Below, one piece after another: positions 1 to 5,820 of a stretch of DNA of 7,192 nt; the first letter of the stretch is position 1, and each line of letters starts with the position of its first letter. The position numbers and the translations under genes were made by a program. Under the pieces are notes generated by a model. It was not told where the DNA came from. It made no database searches and worked only from the letters and a program-made list of their open reading frames with translations. This DNA comes from Phycisphaerales bacterium UBA7708. GTDB taxonomy: Bacteria; Planctomycetota; Phycisphaerae; Sedimentisphaerales; Anaerohalosphaeraceae. Location: the NCBI GenBank assembly GCA_002482415.1, contig DLFY01000079.1:1925-9116 (forward strand). Direction: 5' to 3'.

Positions 1-371
1 CACAGCCAGACGGCGGCGTTGGGATTGTTTTTGAATTTGGGCAGCATGGCCAGCGGGGTGCCGTTGGCATCGACCGGGATGGGGGTCGAGCCGGTGGTAT
101 CCACGCCGATGCCCACGACGTTGTCGGCGGAGAATTTCTTGTCGGCTTTTTTCGCCTGGATCAAAGCCTGTTTGATGGTAATTTCCAGACCTTTGAGATA
201 ATCGGCAGGATTCTGGCGGGCGACGTTGTGGTCGGACTTGTCCAGAATAATTCCGGCCTGACCGGTCTGGTAGCCCCAGACGGCAGTGCCGAGTTCTTTT
301 CCGTTGGCCGTATCGACAATCAGGCACCGCACGGAATTGGTGCCGTAATCTAAACCTATTGCGTAAGGCAT
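1..371 (-). CDS. araB: Ribulokinase, N-terminal part (cut by window edge)
   Basis: Ribulokinase phosphorylates L-ribulose to L-ribulose 5-phosphate in the cytoplasm, the second step of bacterial L-arabinose breakdown. The window holds the first 123 codons; the C-terminal part lies to the left. The protein starts MPYAIGLDYGTNSVRCLIVD, the FGGY-kinase ATP-binding motif (G-x-D-x-G-T/S-x-S-x-R). At about residues 90-122 it has VGIGVDTTGSTPIPVDANG and then NPNAAVWL. As I remember it, this closely follows the E. coli AraB segment GIGVDSTGSTPAPIDADG...NPNA, and the TGSTP signature separates ribulokinase from xylulokinase and glycerol kinase. The ATG at 371-369 is supported by a GAGGT ribosome binding site (377-381) 5 bases upstream. 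It is the fourth gene of a minus-strand sugar cluster, but a strong terminator and a heptamer repeat separate it from the symporter. I saw no strong promoter in that gap, so it may depend on read-through or on a promoter I could not recognise. Confidence 0.93.
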   Translation of the reverse strand, partial: MPYAIGLDYGTNSVRCLIVDTANGKELGTAVWGYQTGQAGIILDKSDHNVARQNPADYLKGLEITIKQALIQAKKADKKFSADNVVGIGVDTTGSTPIPVDANGTPLAMLPKFKNNPNAAVWL

Positions 372-389
372 ATTGAACCTCGATATAAA

Positions 390-427
390 TAGTTATTAGT
401 TCATAGTTCGTAGTTTTTAGTTCTTAG
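390..427. repeat. Heptamer tandem repeat, unit TAGTTNN, five copies
   Basis: On the plus strand, five consecutive 7-base units begin with TAGTT (at 390, 397, 404, 411 and 418), followed by a partial TAG. The two last bases of each unit vary (AT, CA, CG, TT, CT). On the minus strand, the direction of araB transcription, this reads as repeated NNAACTA. It fills the space between the terminator (437-462) and the araB ribosome binding site (377-381). The 7-base phase does not match a DNA helical turn, so cooperative protein binding on one face is not obvious. It could be a simple-sequence repeat, an unstructured leader or a protein-binding array; function unknown. Confidence 0.85.
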
Positions 428-429
428 AT

Positions 430-462
430 AAAAAAGAAAGGCGGGCTGAGCGGCCCGCCTTT
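430..462 (-). terminator. Intrinsic terminator after the symporter gene
   Basis: A perfect 10-bp inverted repeat, AAAGGCGGGC (437-446) and GCCCGCCTTT (453-462), encloses a 6-base loop. In the minus direction the hairpin is followed by CTTTTTTATC, a proper U-tract. It begins 11 bases past the symporter stop codon. This is a textbook rho-independent terminator for the regulator-epimerase-symporter transcript. Because araB lies just beyond it in the same direction, it could also act as an attenuator that lowers araB expression relative to the upstream genes. Confidence 0.9.
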
Positions 463-473
463 TATCTCATTTG

Positions 474-2240
474 TTACAGAGCACCACGATTCCAGAAGTA
501 GGCATAGAACGCGATGATAATCCCGAGGATAATCACGGTATGCACGATATCCCAGCCATTCCAACTGGCACGGGTTTCGGCCTTTTCCTGCGGGGTAGAG
601 TTGTAATACGTATATCGCAACTGTTCGACCGAAGGCGCCTTCGTCAGCAGGCTGACCAGAATCATGACTGCGACGCAAAGAACAAACAGAAATTCACAGA
701 AGTGCAGCCAGTTAATGGTCTCGATGGAATAAAGGATTCCGTAGTGCTGTTTAATTTCAGCGATGCGAGCCAGCTTTTCGATTTCAGGCAGGGCGTCGGC
801 CTTGGTTATTTTTCCGCCAATGACCACATCAAGAACCAGACGGAACATGCCCACAACAAATCCTACAATCAGGCCCCACAAACCGCCTGCGGCTGTCGCG
901 CCCTTCCAGAACACGCCCACGGCAAATGCCGCTGCAATGGCCGGAGCCAGCAGGCTCTGGACGCCCTGGAGATATTGATAGAGCACATCGCCCATTCCCT
1001 TCATGACGGGAATCCACAATATGCCAAGCACGACGACGGCCGCGGTCGCAATACGACCGACCACCACCAGATGCTTTTCGGTCGAGGCGGGACGTAGTTT
1101 CTTGTAAAAGTCACCGACAAACAAAGCTGCTGATGAATTAAACAGGGATGCCAGCGAACTCATCAGGGCTGCCAGCAGACCGCAGACCACGATGCCTTTG
1201 AATCCGATAGGCAGCAACTGGGCAACCAGAGTTGAAAAGGCCTTGTCGGCATCGGGCTGACCATTTTTGATGGGCATATCCAGCAGCCCTTTCTGGCTTA
1301 AGGCAAACGCAATCATGCCGGGGACGAGGAAGATGAACACCGGCAGCAGCTTGAAGTAGCCGGCCAGAATGGAACCGCGGCGGGCATGAGTCTGATTCTT
1401 GCCGGACAAGACACGCTGGACGATGTACTGGTCGGTACACCAGTACCAGAAACCGATAATCATCGAGCCAAAGAGCACGCCAGTCCACGGATATTTGGGA
1501 TCGCTTGCCGGGCGTACCAGTCGGAGATTTTCACCGCAGAGGCGTTCGACTTCACCCCAGCCGCCGACGGCCTTGAGACCCAGGAACAGAATGACGACCG
1601 AGCCAATCAGCAGCACAGGCGTCTGCAGGACGGACGTGTACATAATCGCTTTCATACCGCCGACCACCGTATAAATACCGGTAATGACCACCAGGCCGAT
1701 GGCGCTGACCCAGAAGAAATCCACAGTACGGCCGAATATCTCAATTTCCTCAATCCCGAATACGGTTCCAAAAACCACGCCGCCGGAATAGACCGTGACG
1801 GCGACCTTGGTCAGGACATAGCTGACCAGCGAGATAATCGACAGAATCGACCGCGAGCCGGGAGAAAAACGACGTTCCAGGAATTCCGGCATCGTGAAGA
1901 CTTTGATGCGGTCATAGAACGGCACGAATACCCAGCCCAGTACGAGGATGAGCCATGCGTGCATTTCCCAGTGGGCCATGGCCATGCCGCTGATAAAGCC
2001 GGCTCCGGCCAGACCAACGAGGTGTTCTGAACCGATATTCGACGAAAAAATCGACGACCCGATTTCCAGCCAGCTTGCATTGCGACCGGCCAGAAAATAG
2101 TCGGCGGAGGATTCTTCTTTTTTTCTTATCGACCAGAGTACAACAAGAATCATTCCGATGAAAAATGCTGCCAGCACGACCGTGTCCAGCATGTGCCAGG
2201 GAACACCAATGGCCAGTAAATTTGCGGTCAAGACATTCAT
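474..2240 (-). CDS. SGLT-like sodium/sugar symporter (solute:sodium symporter family)
   Basis: An inner-membrane transporter of 588 residues that should couple sugar uptake to the sodium gradient. The sequence shows the usual SSS pattern of about 14 hydrophobic helices. Family landmarks in order: NIGSEHLVGLAG (68-79), LGWVFVP (101-107), TMPEFLERRF (116-125), FWYWCTDQYIVQR (264-276), GYFKLLP (294-300), SSLASLFNSS (361-370) and YLQ (423-425). From my memory of vSGLT and human SGLT1, the sugar-pocket positions correspond to N68, H73, E92, Y266, W267, K297 and Q425, and the Na2-site positions to A358, S361 and S362; all are intact. The pocket position that is Asn in vSGLT and Thr in SGLT1 is Gly263. 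The ATG at 2240 has AAAGGAT (2247-2253) 6 bases upstream. It lies 38 bases after the epimerase gene, so the two are probably co-transcribed. Next to ribulokinase, L-arabinose is the likeliest substrate, but glucose, galactose or xylose cannot be excluded. Confidence 0.93.
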   Translation of the reverse strand: MNVLTANLLAIGVPWHMLDTVVLAAFFIGMILVVLWSIRKKEESSADYFLAGRNASWLEIGSSIFSSNIGSEHLVGLAGAGFISGMAMAHWEMHAWLILVLGWVFVPFYDRIKVFTMPEFLERRFSPGSRSILSIISLVSYVLTKVAVTVYSGGVVFGTVFGIEEIEIFGRTVDFFWVSAIGLVVITGIYTVVGGMKAIMYTSVLQTPVLLIGSVVILFLGLKAVGGWGEVERLCGENLRLVRPASDPKYPWTGVLFGSMIIGFWYWCTDQYIVQRVLSGKNQTHARRGSILAGYFKLLPVFIFLVPGMIAFALSQKGLLDMPIKNGQPDADKAFSTLVAQLLPIGFKGIVVCGLLAALMSSLASLFNSSAALFVGDFYKKLRPASTEKHLVVVGRIATAAVVVLGILWIPVMKGMGDVLYQYLQGVQSLLAPAIAAAFAVGVFWKGATAAGGLWGLIVGFVVGMFRLVLDVVIGGKITKADALPEIEKLARIAEIKQHYGILYSIETINWLHFCEFLFVLCVAVMILVSLLTKAPSVEQLRYTYYNSTPQEKAETRASWNGWDIVHTVIILGIIIAFYAYFWNRGAL

Positions 2241-2278
2241 GCTTTTATCCTTTCGTATTCACCATGCAATCTAACGGA

Positions 2279-3433
2279 TTAGCGGGTATAGAATTTATGA
2301 ACGGTTTTGGTTTGATAGAGTTCGCCCGGGCGCAGCGTCGTGGTGGGGAAGTGCGGCTTGTTGGGGCTGTCGGGGAAATGCTGGGTTTCGAGGCACATGC
2401 CCCAGCGCTGCTTATAGACTACGCCGCCCTTGCCGGTGATGGTGCCGTCGAGGAAGTTTCCGGAATAGAACTGGATGCCGGGTTCCTCGGTCCAGACTTC
2501 CATAACGCGGCCGCTGACGGGTTCATGGAGGGTTGCGGCCAGGGACATCTCGCTGCCTTTTTTATTCAGGACCCAGTTGTGGTCATAGCCGCCGCCGAAT
2601 TTGATCTGTTCATCGGCTTCATTGACGCGGGCGCCGATGGCAAAGGGCCTGGTGAAGTCCATCGGGGTGCCTTTGACCGGGCGGAGTTCGCCGGTGGGAA
2701 TCAGGCCGGCGTCAACGGGGGTGAACTTGTCGGCGTTGAGTGTCAGGACGTGGTTGAGGATGCTGTCCTTGGCGTTGCCGGTCAGGTTGTAATAATTATG
2801 ATTGGTCAGGTTGCAGACCGTTGCCTTGTCGGTCATGGCTTTGTATTCAATGGTCAGTTCATTGTTGTTGGTCAGCATATAGGTCACGTTGACCATCAGG
2901 TTGCCGGGGTAGCCTTCTTCCATATCTTTGCTCAGGTAGGCCAGTTTGACGCCGACGCCGCAGTCGGTCTTGATGCCTTCGGCGGTCCAGATGACCTTGT
3001 CAAATCCCTTGATGCCGCCGTGCAGAGCGTTTTCGTCATTGTTGGCTGCCAGCGTATAGGTCTTGCCGTCGAGGGTGAATTTGGCCTTGCCGATGCGGTT
3101 GCCGTAGCGGCCGATGAGGGCGTTGAAGTAAGGTGTCTCTTTGACATAAGCGGCGACATTGTCATAGCCCAGCAGGATGTCTTCCATCGTGCCGTTTTTG
3201 TCCGGCACCACCAGCGAGGTCATAATTCCGCCGTAGTTGGTGATCGACGCCTTCAAGCCATTGGCGTTGGTCAGCACATACAGGTCCACATTCTGTCCAT
3301 CTACTTGTCCAAACGGTTTCTTCTCAATCATAGCCTGTCCTTTCTGGCCGGTCATACATGACGGAAGGGAGCAGGAACACAGTGATAAAACCACTCCCGC
3401 GACGACAGCCGATGCCAATACATTCCGTTTCAT
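2279..3433 (-). CDS. galM: Aldose 1-epimerase (mutarotase), predicted lipoprotein
   Basis: This enzyme interconverts the alpha and beta anomers of aldoses such as galactose, glucose or arabinose. The 384-residue protein carries the family catalytic set: NRIG with R113, LHGG with H138, NHNYYNL with H212 (general acid), YDHNW with D284, and LETQ with E349 (general base). Its mature part matches the usual length of about 340 residues. The first 26 residues form a lipoprotein-type signal: K2-R3, a hydrophobic stretch (V5-L18), then cysteines at 19, 21 and 26. The best lipobox is L-C-S-C with lipidation at C21, so the enzyme is expected outside the cytoplasm, beside the sodium/sugar symporter encoded 38 bases downstream. 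The ATG at 3433 has an excellent ribosome binding site, AGGAGG (3442-3447), 8 bases away. An internal ATG at 3331 (M35) has AAAGGA 6 bases upstream and would give a cytoplasmic form. Substrate preference cannot be read from the sequence. Confidence 0.93.
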   Translation of the reverse strand: MKRNVLASAVVAGVVLSLCSCSLPSCMTGQKGQAMIEKKPFGQVDGQNVDLYVLTNANGLKASITNYGGIMTSLVVPDKNGTMEDILLGYDNVAAYVKETPYFNALIGRYGNRIGKAKFTLDGKTYTLAANNDENALHGGIKGFDKVIWTAEGIKTDCGVGVKLAYLSKDMEEGYPGNLMVNVTYMLTNNNELTIEYKAMTDKATVCNLTNHNYYNLTGNAKDSILNHVLTLNADKFTPVDAGLIPTGELRPVKGTPMDFTRPFAIGARVNEADEQIKFGGGYDHNWVLNKKGSEMSLAATLHEPVSGRVMEVWTEEPGIQFYSGNFLDGTITGKGGVVYKQRWGMCLETQHFPDSPNKPHFPTTTLRPGELYQTKTVHKFYTR

Positions 3434-3441
3434 ACGTGCAA

Positions 3442-3447
3442 CCTCCT
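3442..3447 (-). promoter_or_regulatory. Ribosome binding site that fixes the long epimerase start
   Basis: AGGAGG on the minus strand, 8 bases before the ATG at 3433. It is the strongest Shine-Dalgarno match in the locus and supports the full-length start that includes the lipoprotein signal. Confidence 0.8.
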
Positions 3448-3462
3448 GTTCATTAAATCCAT

Positions 3463-3477
3463 AATAACGTTAACATT
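3463..3477. promoter_or_regulatory. Possible operator upstream of the epimerase gene
   Basis: The 55-base gap between the regulator stop codon and the epimerase start contains two overlapping perfect palindromes, TAACGTTA (3465-3472) and GTTAAC (3469-3474), inside an AT-rich stretch. This is a sensible place for the neighbouring regulator to bind. The -35/-10 candidates here are weak (TTGGTA at 3486-3481, TATGGA at 3463-3458, spacer 17), so an internal promoter is unproven. Such short palindromes can occur by chance. Confidence 0.25.
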
Positions 3478-3488
3478 GCATACCAATT

Positions 3489-4496
3489 TTACAGCGACTG
3501 ACGAACCAGCAGTCGTACGGGGTTGGCAATTTTATCTTTGCGGCCCGACAACACCAGTTCGGCGGCGCTGATTCCCATCTGACGAAAATCAGTCGATATT
3601 GTAGTGATGCCGCCTTCGAGAATTTCTTTGAGCGGCGTATCGTTATACGAAATTATCCCGACATCCTGGCCGACTTTAAGGCCTTTCTGATGGCATTGCT
3701 TAATCAGTTCCACCAGCAGGACATCGGCGATGATGATATAGGCACTCCCGGCCTGCGGGGGAACCTGCGTCATGGACTGGGTGATCGTTCCCTTGATGCC
3801 GAAATCACTGCAGAACCGCTCAAAGCCGTGCATAATATCTTTAGGGTGAATGTTCGGCTCGGGGTAGATCAGGATCAGTTTTTTATATTTGCGGACCAGT
3901 TCGGCACGGCTTTTGAGGGATTGATAGACATCGTTTTCGAAGTCCTGCACGACGCCGGGATAGGTGCCGTTGACATAGCCGGGCTGGTCGAGTATCAGCA
4001 TCTTGTCGGGGTCAATGGCCTCCAGGGCTTCGGCGACTTCGGGATGATAAAAGGGCATAATGACGTAATTGTTATAGCGGCCGACATTATCGAGTATGAG
4101 GGTCTTGAAGACTTCAATATTATAATGATGGAAATACAGGTCGATAACGGCTTTTCGGGCCAGACGGTGCTTGAAGGAGTTGTAGAGGTCTTCCTTAAAG
4201 AGGTTGAGTTCGTCGAACAGCAGGAAAATCCGCCGGGTGTGGTCGATGGACTCGCTGGCGACGTGAAAGCCTTTATAGGGGGTGGATTGGATGATTCCGC
4301 GGCGTTTCAGTTCGTCATAGGCCTTGGCGACCGTGGCACAGGAAATATTGAGTTCCTTGCTGAGCTGTTTGATGGACGGCAGGATGCTTCCGCGAATCAA
4401 ATGCTTGGCCCCAATGGCATCCGTCAGACTCTGGATGATCTGCTCATATTTGGGCAGATTGGATTTTGCGTTGAGTTTTACTTTATACTGCACCAT
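3489..4496 (-). CDS. GntR/LacI-hybrid transcription regulator (AraR-type)
   Basis: A sugar-responsive DNA-binding regulator of 335 residues. Residues about 12-80 form a GntR winged helix-turn-helix (LPSIKQLSKELNISCATVAK, then a DELKRRGII wing region). Residues about 88-335 resemble the LacI-type periplasmic-binding effector domain, including DVGIISYNDTPL and the closing TTISTDFRQMGISAAELVL. This architecture is that of B. subtilis AraR, and the araB neighbour makes an arabinose-linked effector likely, though the ligand is inferred. The reading frame stays open up to a TTG at 4604, but that TTG is the start of a convincing -35 box. The first 36 residues of the longer form also match nothing in the family. 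I therefore chose the ATG at 4496, which leaves the usual short lead-in before the winged helix. No good Shine-Dalgarno sequence precedes it; the nearest purine runs are 14-17 bases away. It heads the sugar cluster and may regulate itself through the repeats around its promoter. Confidence 0.88.
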   Translation of the reverse strand: MVQYKVKLNAKSNLPKYEQIIQSLTDAIGAKHLIRGSILPSIKQLSKELNISCATVAKAYDELKRRGIIQSTPYKGFHVASESIDHTRRIFLLFDELNLFKEDLYNSFKHRLARKAVIDLYFHHYNIEVFKTLILDNVGRYNNYVIMPFYHPEVAEALEAIDPDKMLILDQPGYVNGTYPGVVQDFENDVYQSLKSRAELVRKYKKLILIYPEPNIHPKDIMHGFERFCSDFGIKGTITQSMTQVPPQAGSAYIIIADVLLVELIKQCHQKGLKVGQDVGIISYNDTPLKEILEGGITTISTDFRQMGISAAELVLSGRKDKIANPVRLLVRQSL

Positions 4497-4521
4497 CGAT
4501 ATTCTAATCCCGTTCCTTGTT

Positions 4522-4549
4522 CCGGTTTGTGCATTCCGCTGCAAACCGG
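4522..4549. promoter_or_regulatory. Inverted repeat in the regulator leader, possible operator or RNA hairpin
   Basis: CCGGTTTG (4522-4529) and CAAACCGG (4542-4549) form a perfect 8-bp inverted repeat with a 12-base spacer. Arm centres are 20 bp apart, close to two helical turns, as expected for a dimeric regulator. It lies between the predicted transcription start (about 4569) and the regulator ATG at 4496, so it could be an autoregulatory operator or a hairpin in the 5' leader. I did not see the arms elsewhere in the window. Confidence 0.5.
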
Positions 4550-4562
4550 CCTCACTATTGCC

Positions 4563-4584
4563 AGTATAGCGTAGTATAGTATAG
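4563..4584. repeat. AGTATAG direct repeats over the regulator promoter
   Basis: Three copies of AGTATAG on the plus strand occur at 4563-4569, 4573-4579 and 4578-4584. The last two overlap, and the first two are spaced 10 bases apart. They cover the -10 box and the expected transcription start of the regulator promoter, so they could be protein-binding half-sites. Part of the similarity may simply reflect repeated -10-like TATACT motifs. Confidence 0.55.
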
Positions 4585-4604
4585 GTACCCTGTTGGTTCG
4601 TCAA
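4576..4604 (-). promoter_or_regulatory. Sigma-70-type promoter of the regulator/sugar operon
   Basis: Minus strand: -35 TTGACG (4604-4599), a 17-base spacer and -10 TACTAT (4581-4576). The -35 matches the consensus at five of six positions and the -10 at four of six. A 5-of-6 TATACT alternative lies two bases upstream with a 15-base spacer. Transcription would begin near 4569, leaving a leader of about 70 bases before the ATG at 4496. Confidence 0.6.
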
Positions 4605-4608
4605 GATT

Positions 4609-4652
4609 AAAACCCGGACTTATCTGATTTTTTTGCTGCCCGGTCGGGTTTT
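4609..4652 (-). terminator. Weak candidate terminator after prmC
   Basis: AAAACCC plus GAC (4609-4619, one bulged G) can pair with GTC plus GGGTTTT (4643-4652), giving about 10 base pairs around a loop of about 23 bases. In the minus direction the stem ends in TTTTAATC, a short U-tract. It lies between the prmC stop codon and the regulator promoter, where a terminator is expected, but the long loop and weak tract make it doubtful. Confidence 0.28.
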
Positions 4653-4706
4653 TGGCTGACTGATATAAGGTGGTTACTATACCACAAAAAAACGTATATT
4701 CCATAG

Positions 4707-5582
4707 TTAAGCCGTTGTTTTTCGGGTCATTACGACCCGGTCGTTTTTGGAGAGGTCTTTTTCGATTCGTGCAGGGGCAAACTGGCCTGATGATTCGATT
4801 AATTCCCGTATGGCCGGGCCCTGGGCGTAGCCGATTTCCATTATCAGGGCGCCGTCGGGTTTGAGAAAATCGCCGGCCTGGTTGAGAATACGCCGATAGA
4901 CATCGAGACCGTCGAGGCCCCCATACAGTGCCCTCCGGGGTTCATAATCACGGACGTTCGGCTCGAGTTTGGCGAATTCGGCCTCACTGACATAGGGCGG
5001 ATTGGAGACGATCAGGTCGAATTTGGATTCGATGCCTTCGATGAGGGGGGCGAATAAATCCCCGCATAAATACTGAATTTTGTCGGATAATTTCAGGGCC
5101 GCGGCATTTTCGGCTGCGATGGCCAGGGCTTTGTCGCAGATGTCGGTGGCGGTGACGAGGCAGTCTTTGTAGTTTTTGGCGATGGCGATGGCGATGCAGC
5201 CGGAGCCGGTACACAGGTCGAGGACCTGCTGAGTGCCGGTACGTTTTCGCAGAAATTCGATGGCGCGTTCGACGAGTAACTCTGTTTCCGGCCTGGGGAT
5301 AAGGCAATCTGGGGTGATTTTGAACGACAGCGAATAAAATTCGCACCGGCCGATGAGATAGGCCAGCGGTTCGTGATTGCCGCAGCGTTTGACCATGCCG
5401 CGGAGGATGTCGAGCTTGTCTTGTTCGACTACTCTGTCAAATAAGGTATATAATTCGATGCGGGATAGCTTTAATACGTGGGAAAGCAGTAATTCGCCCG
5501 AAAGCCGGGGGCTGTCAACGCCTTTTTGGGTAAAAAACTCGGTTATCCAGTTTAATAACTTCTGTATTGTCCATCGTTCCAT
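4707..5582 (-). CDS. prmC: Peptide chain release factor N5-glutamine methyltransferase
   Basis: PrmC uses S-adenosylmethionine to methylate the glutamine of the GGQ motif in release factors RF1 and RF2, in the cytoplasm, which raises termination efficiency. The 291-residue protein is close to the family's usual length of about 280. An N-terminal helical domain that recognises the release factor spans about residues 1-85. It is followed by LIPRPETELLVE (94-105), the SAM-binding loop VLDLCTGSGCIAIAIA (120-135), an acidic residue in TATDICDKAL (144-153), and the catalytic NPPYV (194-198) that grips the glutamine amide. The PRPET plus NPPY combination is diagnostic for PrmC/HemK. The ATG at 5582 has GAAGG (5589-5593) 6 bases upstream. 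The gene is transcribed from its own promoter and is not preceded by prfA, with which it often travels in other bacteria. It is unrelated in function to the sugar genes that follow on the same strand. Confidence 0.96.
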   Translation of the reverse strand: MERWTIQKLLNWITEFFTQKGVDSPRLSGELLLSHVLKLSRIELYTLFDRVVEQDKLDILRGMVKRCGNHEPLAYLIGRCEFYSLSFKITPDCLIPRPETELLVERAIEFLRKRTGTQQVLDLCTGSGCIAIAIAKNYKDCLVTATDICDKALAIAAENAAALKLSDKIQYLCGDLFAPLIEGIESKFDLIVSNPPYVSEAEFAKLEPNVRDYEPRRALYGGLDGLDVYRRILNQAGDFLKPDGALIMEIGYAQGPAIRELIESSGQFAPARIEKDLSKNDRVVMTRKTTA

Positions 5583-5613
5583 ACAAAGCCTTCATTTAAG
5601 AATAGAAATGGAC

Positions 5614-5641
5614 ATTATAGAAAGCAAAACGCGGGGGGCAA
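5614..5641 (-). promoter_or_regulatory. Promoter of prmC
   Basis: Minus strand: -35 TTGCCC (5641-5636), a 16-base spacer and a perfect -10 TATAAT (5619-5614). The expected start near 5607 gives a short leader of about 25 bases before the prmC ATG, containing its ribosome binding site. Confidence 0.6.
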
Positions 5642-5655
5642 TGAATTTCCGGAGT

Positions 5656-5683
5656 TTGTTTAGAGAATCGAGATGTTTATAAG
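5656..5683 (+). promoter_or_regulatory. Weak candidate promoter for the sigma/FecR operon
   Basis: TTGTTT (5656-5661), a 16-base spacer and TATAAG (5678-5683). The -10 is 5 of 6 to consensus but the -35 only 3 of 6. A further TATAAC occurs at 5701-5706. If used, transcription would start near 5690, upstream of the small leader ORF and the sigma gene. An ECF-type autoregulated promoter cannot be judged from one sequence. Confidence 0.25.
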
Positions 5684-5725
5684 TAGATATATGGTATCAG
5701 TATAACCCATTAATGGAGGTATATT

Positions 5726-5785
5726 TTGAATAAATATATTGTTTTTCTCTTTTTTTGTGCGCAGTTTTCTGTTTTTGTCATTTAG
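5726..5785 (+). CDS. Possible 19-residue hydrophobic leader peptide
   Basis: A TTG at 5726 opens a 19-codon frame ending in TAG (5783-5785), encoding MNKYIVFLFFCAQFSVFVI if the TTG is read as Met. It is preceded by GGAGG (5715-5719) with an ideal 6-base spacing, the only strong Shine-Dalgarno sequence in this intergenic region. The peptide is almost wholly hydrophobic after N2-K3. It ends 35 bases before the sigma factor ATG, which itself lacks a clear ribosome binding site, so it could be a regulatory leader peptide or a small membrane peptide. The AT-rich, T-rich stretch could also encode a hydrophobic run by chance, and the start is not ATG. Confidence 0.3.
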   Translation: MNKYIVFLFFCAQFSVFVI

Positions 5786-5820
5786 ATATAGAGGAAGACG
5801 GATTGAGTTGACGCAGAATT

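Noticed and set aside
471..1097. 208-codon open frame on the plus strand opposite the symporter
   Set aside because: Composition rich in H, Q, N and D, typical of an antisense frame; the minus strand encodes a clear SSS transporter.
2165..3361. 398-codon open frame on the plus strand opposite the epimerase gene
   Set aside because: It is antisense to a gene with full catalytic motifs, has low-complexity composition (many V, F, G, A, D) and no recognisable domain. It is a shadow of the codon bias of the real gene.
3458..3486. Possible promoter TTGGTA/TATGGA before the epimerase gene
   Set aside because: -10 match is only 3 of 6; alternative boxes have wrong spacing. Kept only as a comment on the possible operator.
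3690..4574. 294-codon open frame on the plus strand opposite the regulator
   Set aside because: Antisense shadow of the GntR/LacI regulator; no recognisable domain and no ribosome binding site noticed.
4670..4685. Small hairpin GTGGT-TACTAT-ACCAC downstream of prmC
   Set aside because: Only 5 base pairs, and in the prmC direction the T-run comes before, not after, the hairpin, so it does not work as a terminator. Its loop region contains a CTATAC that resembles the AGTATAG repeats, probably by chance.
5641..5682. 13-codon frame starting ATG in the prmC-sigma gap
   Set aside because: Very short, with no proper Shine-Dalgarno sequence (only a G-run) and no distinguishing composition.
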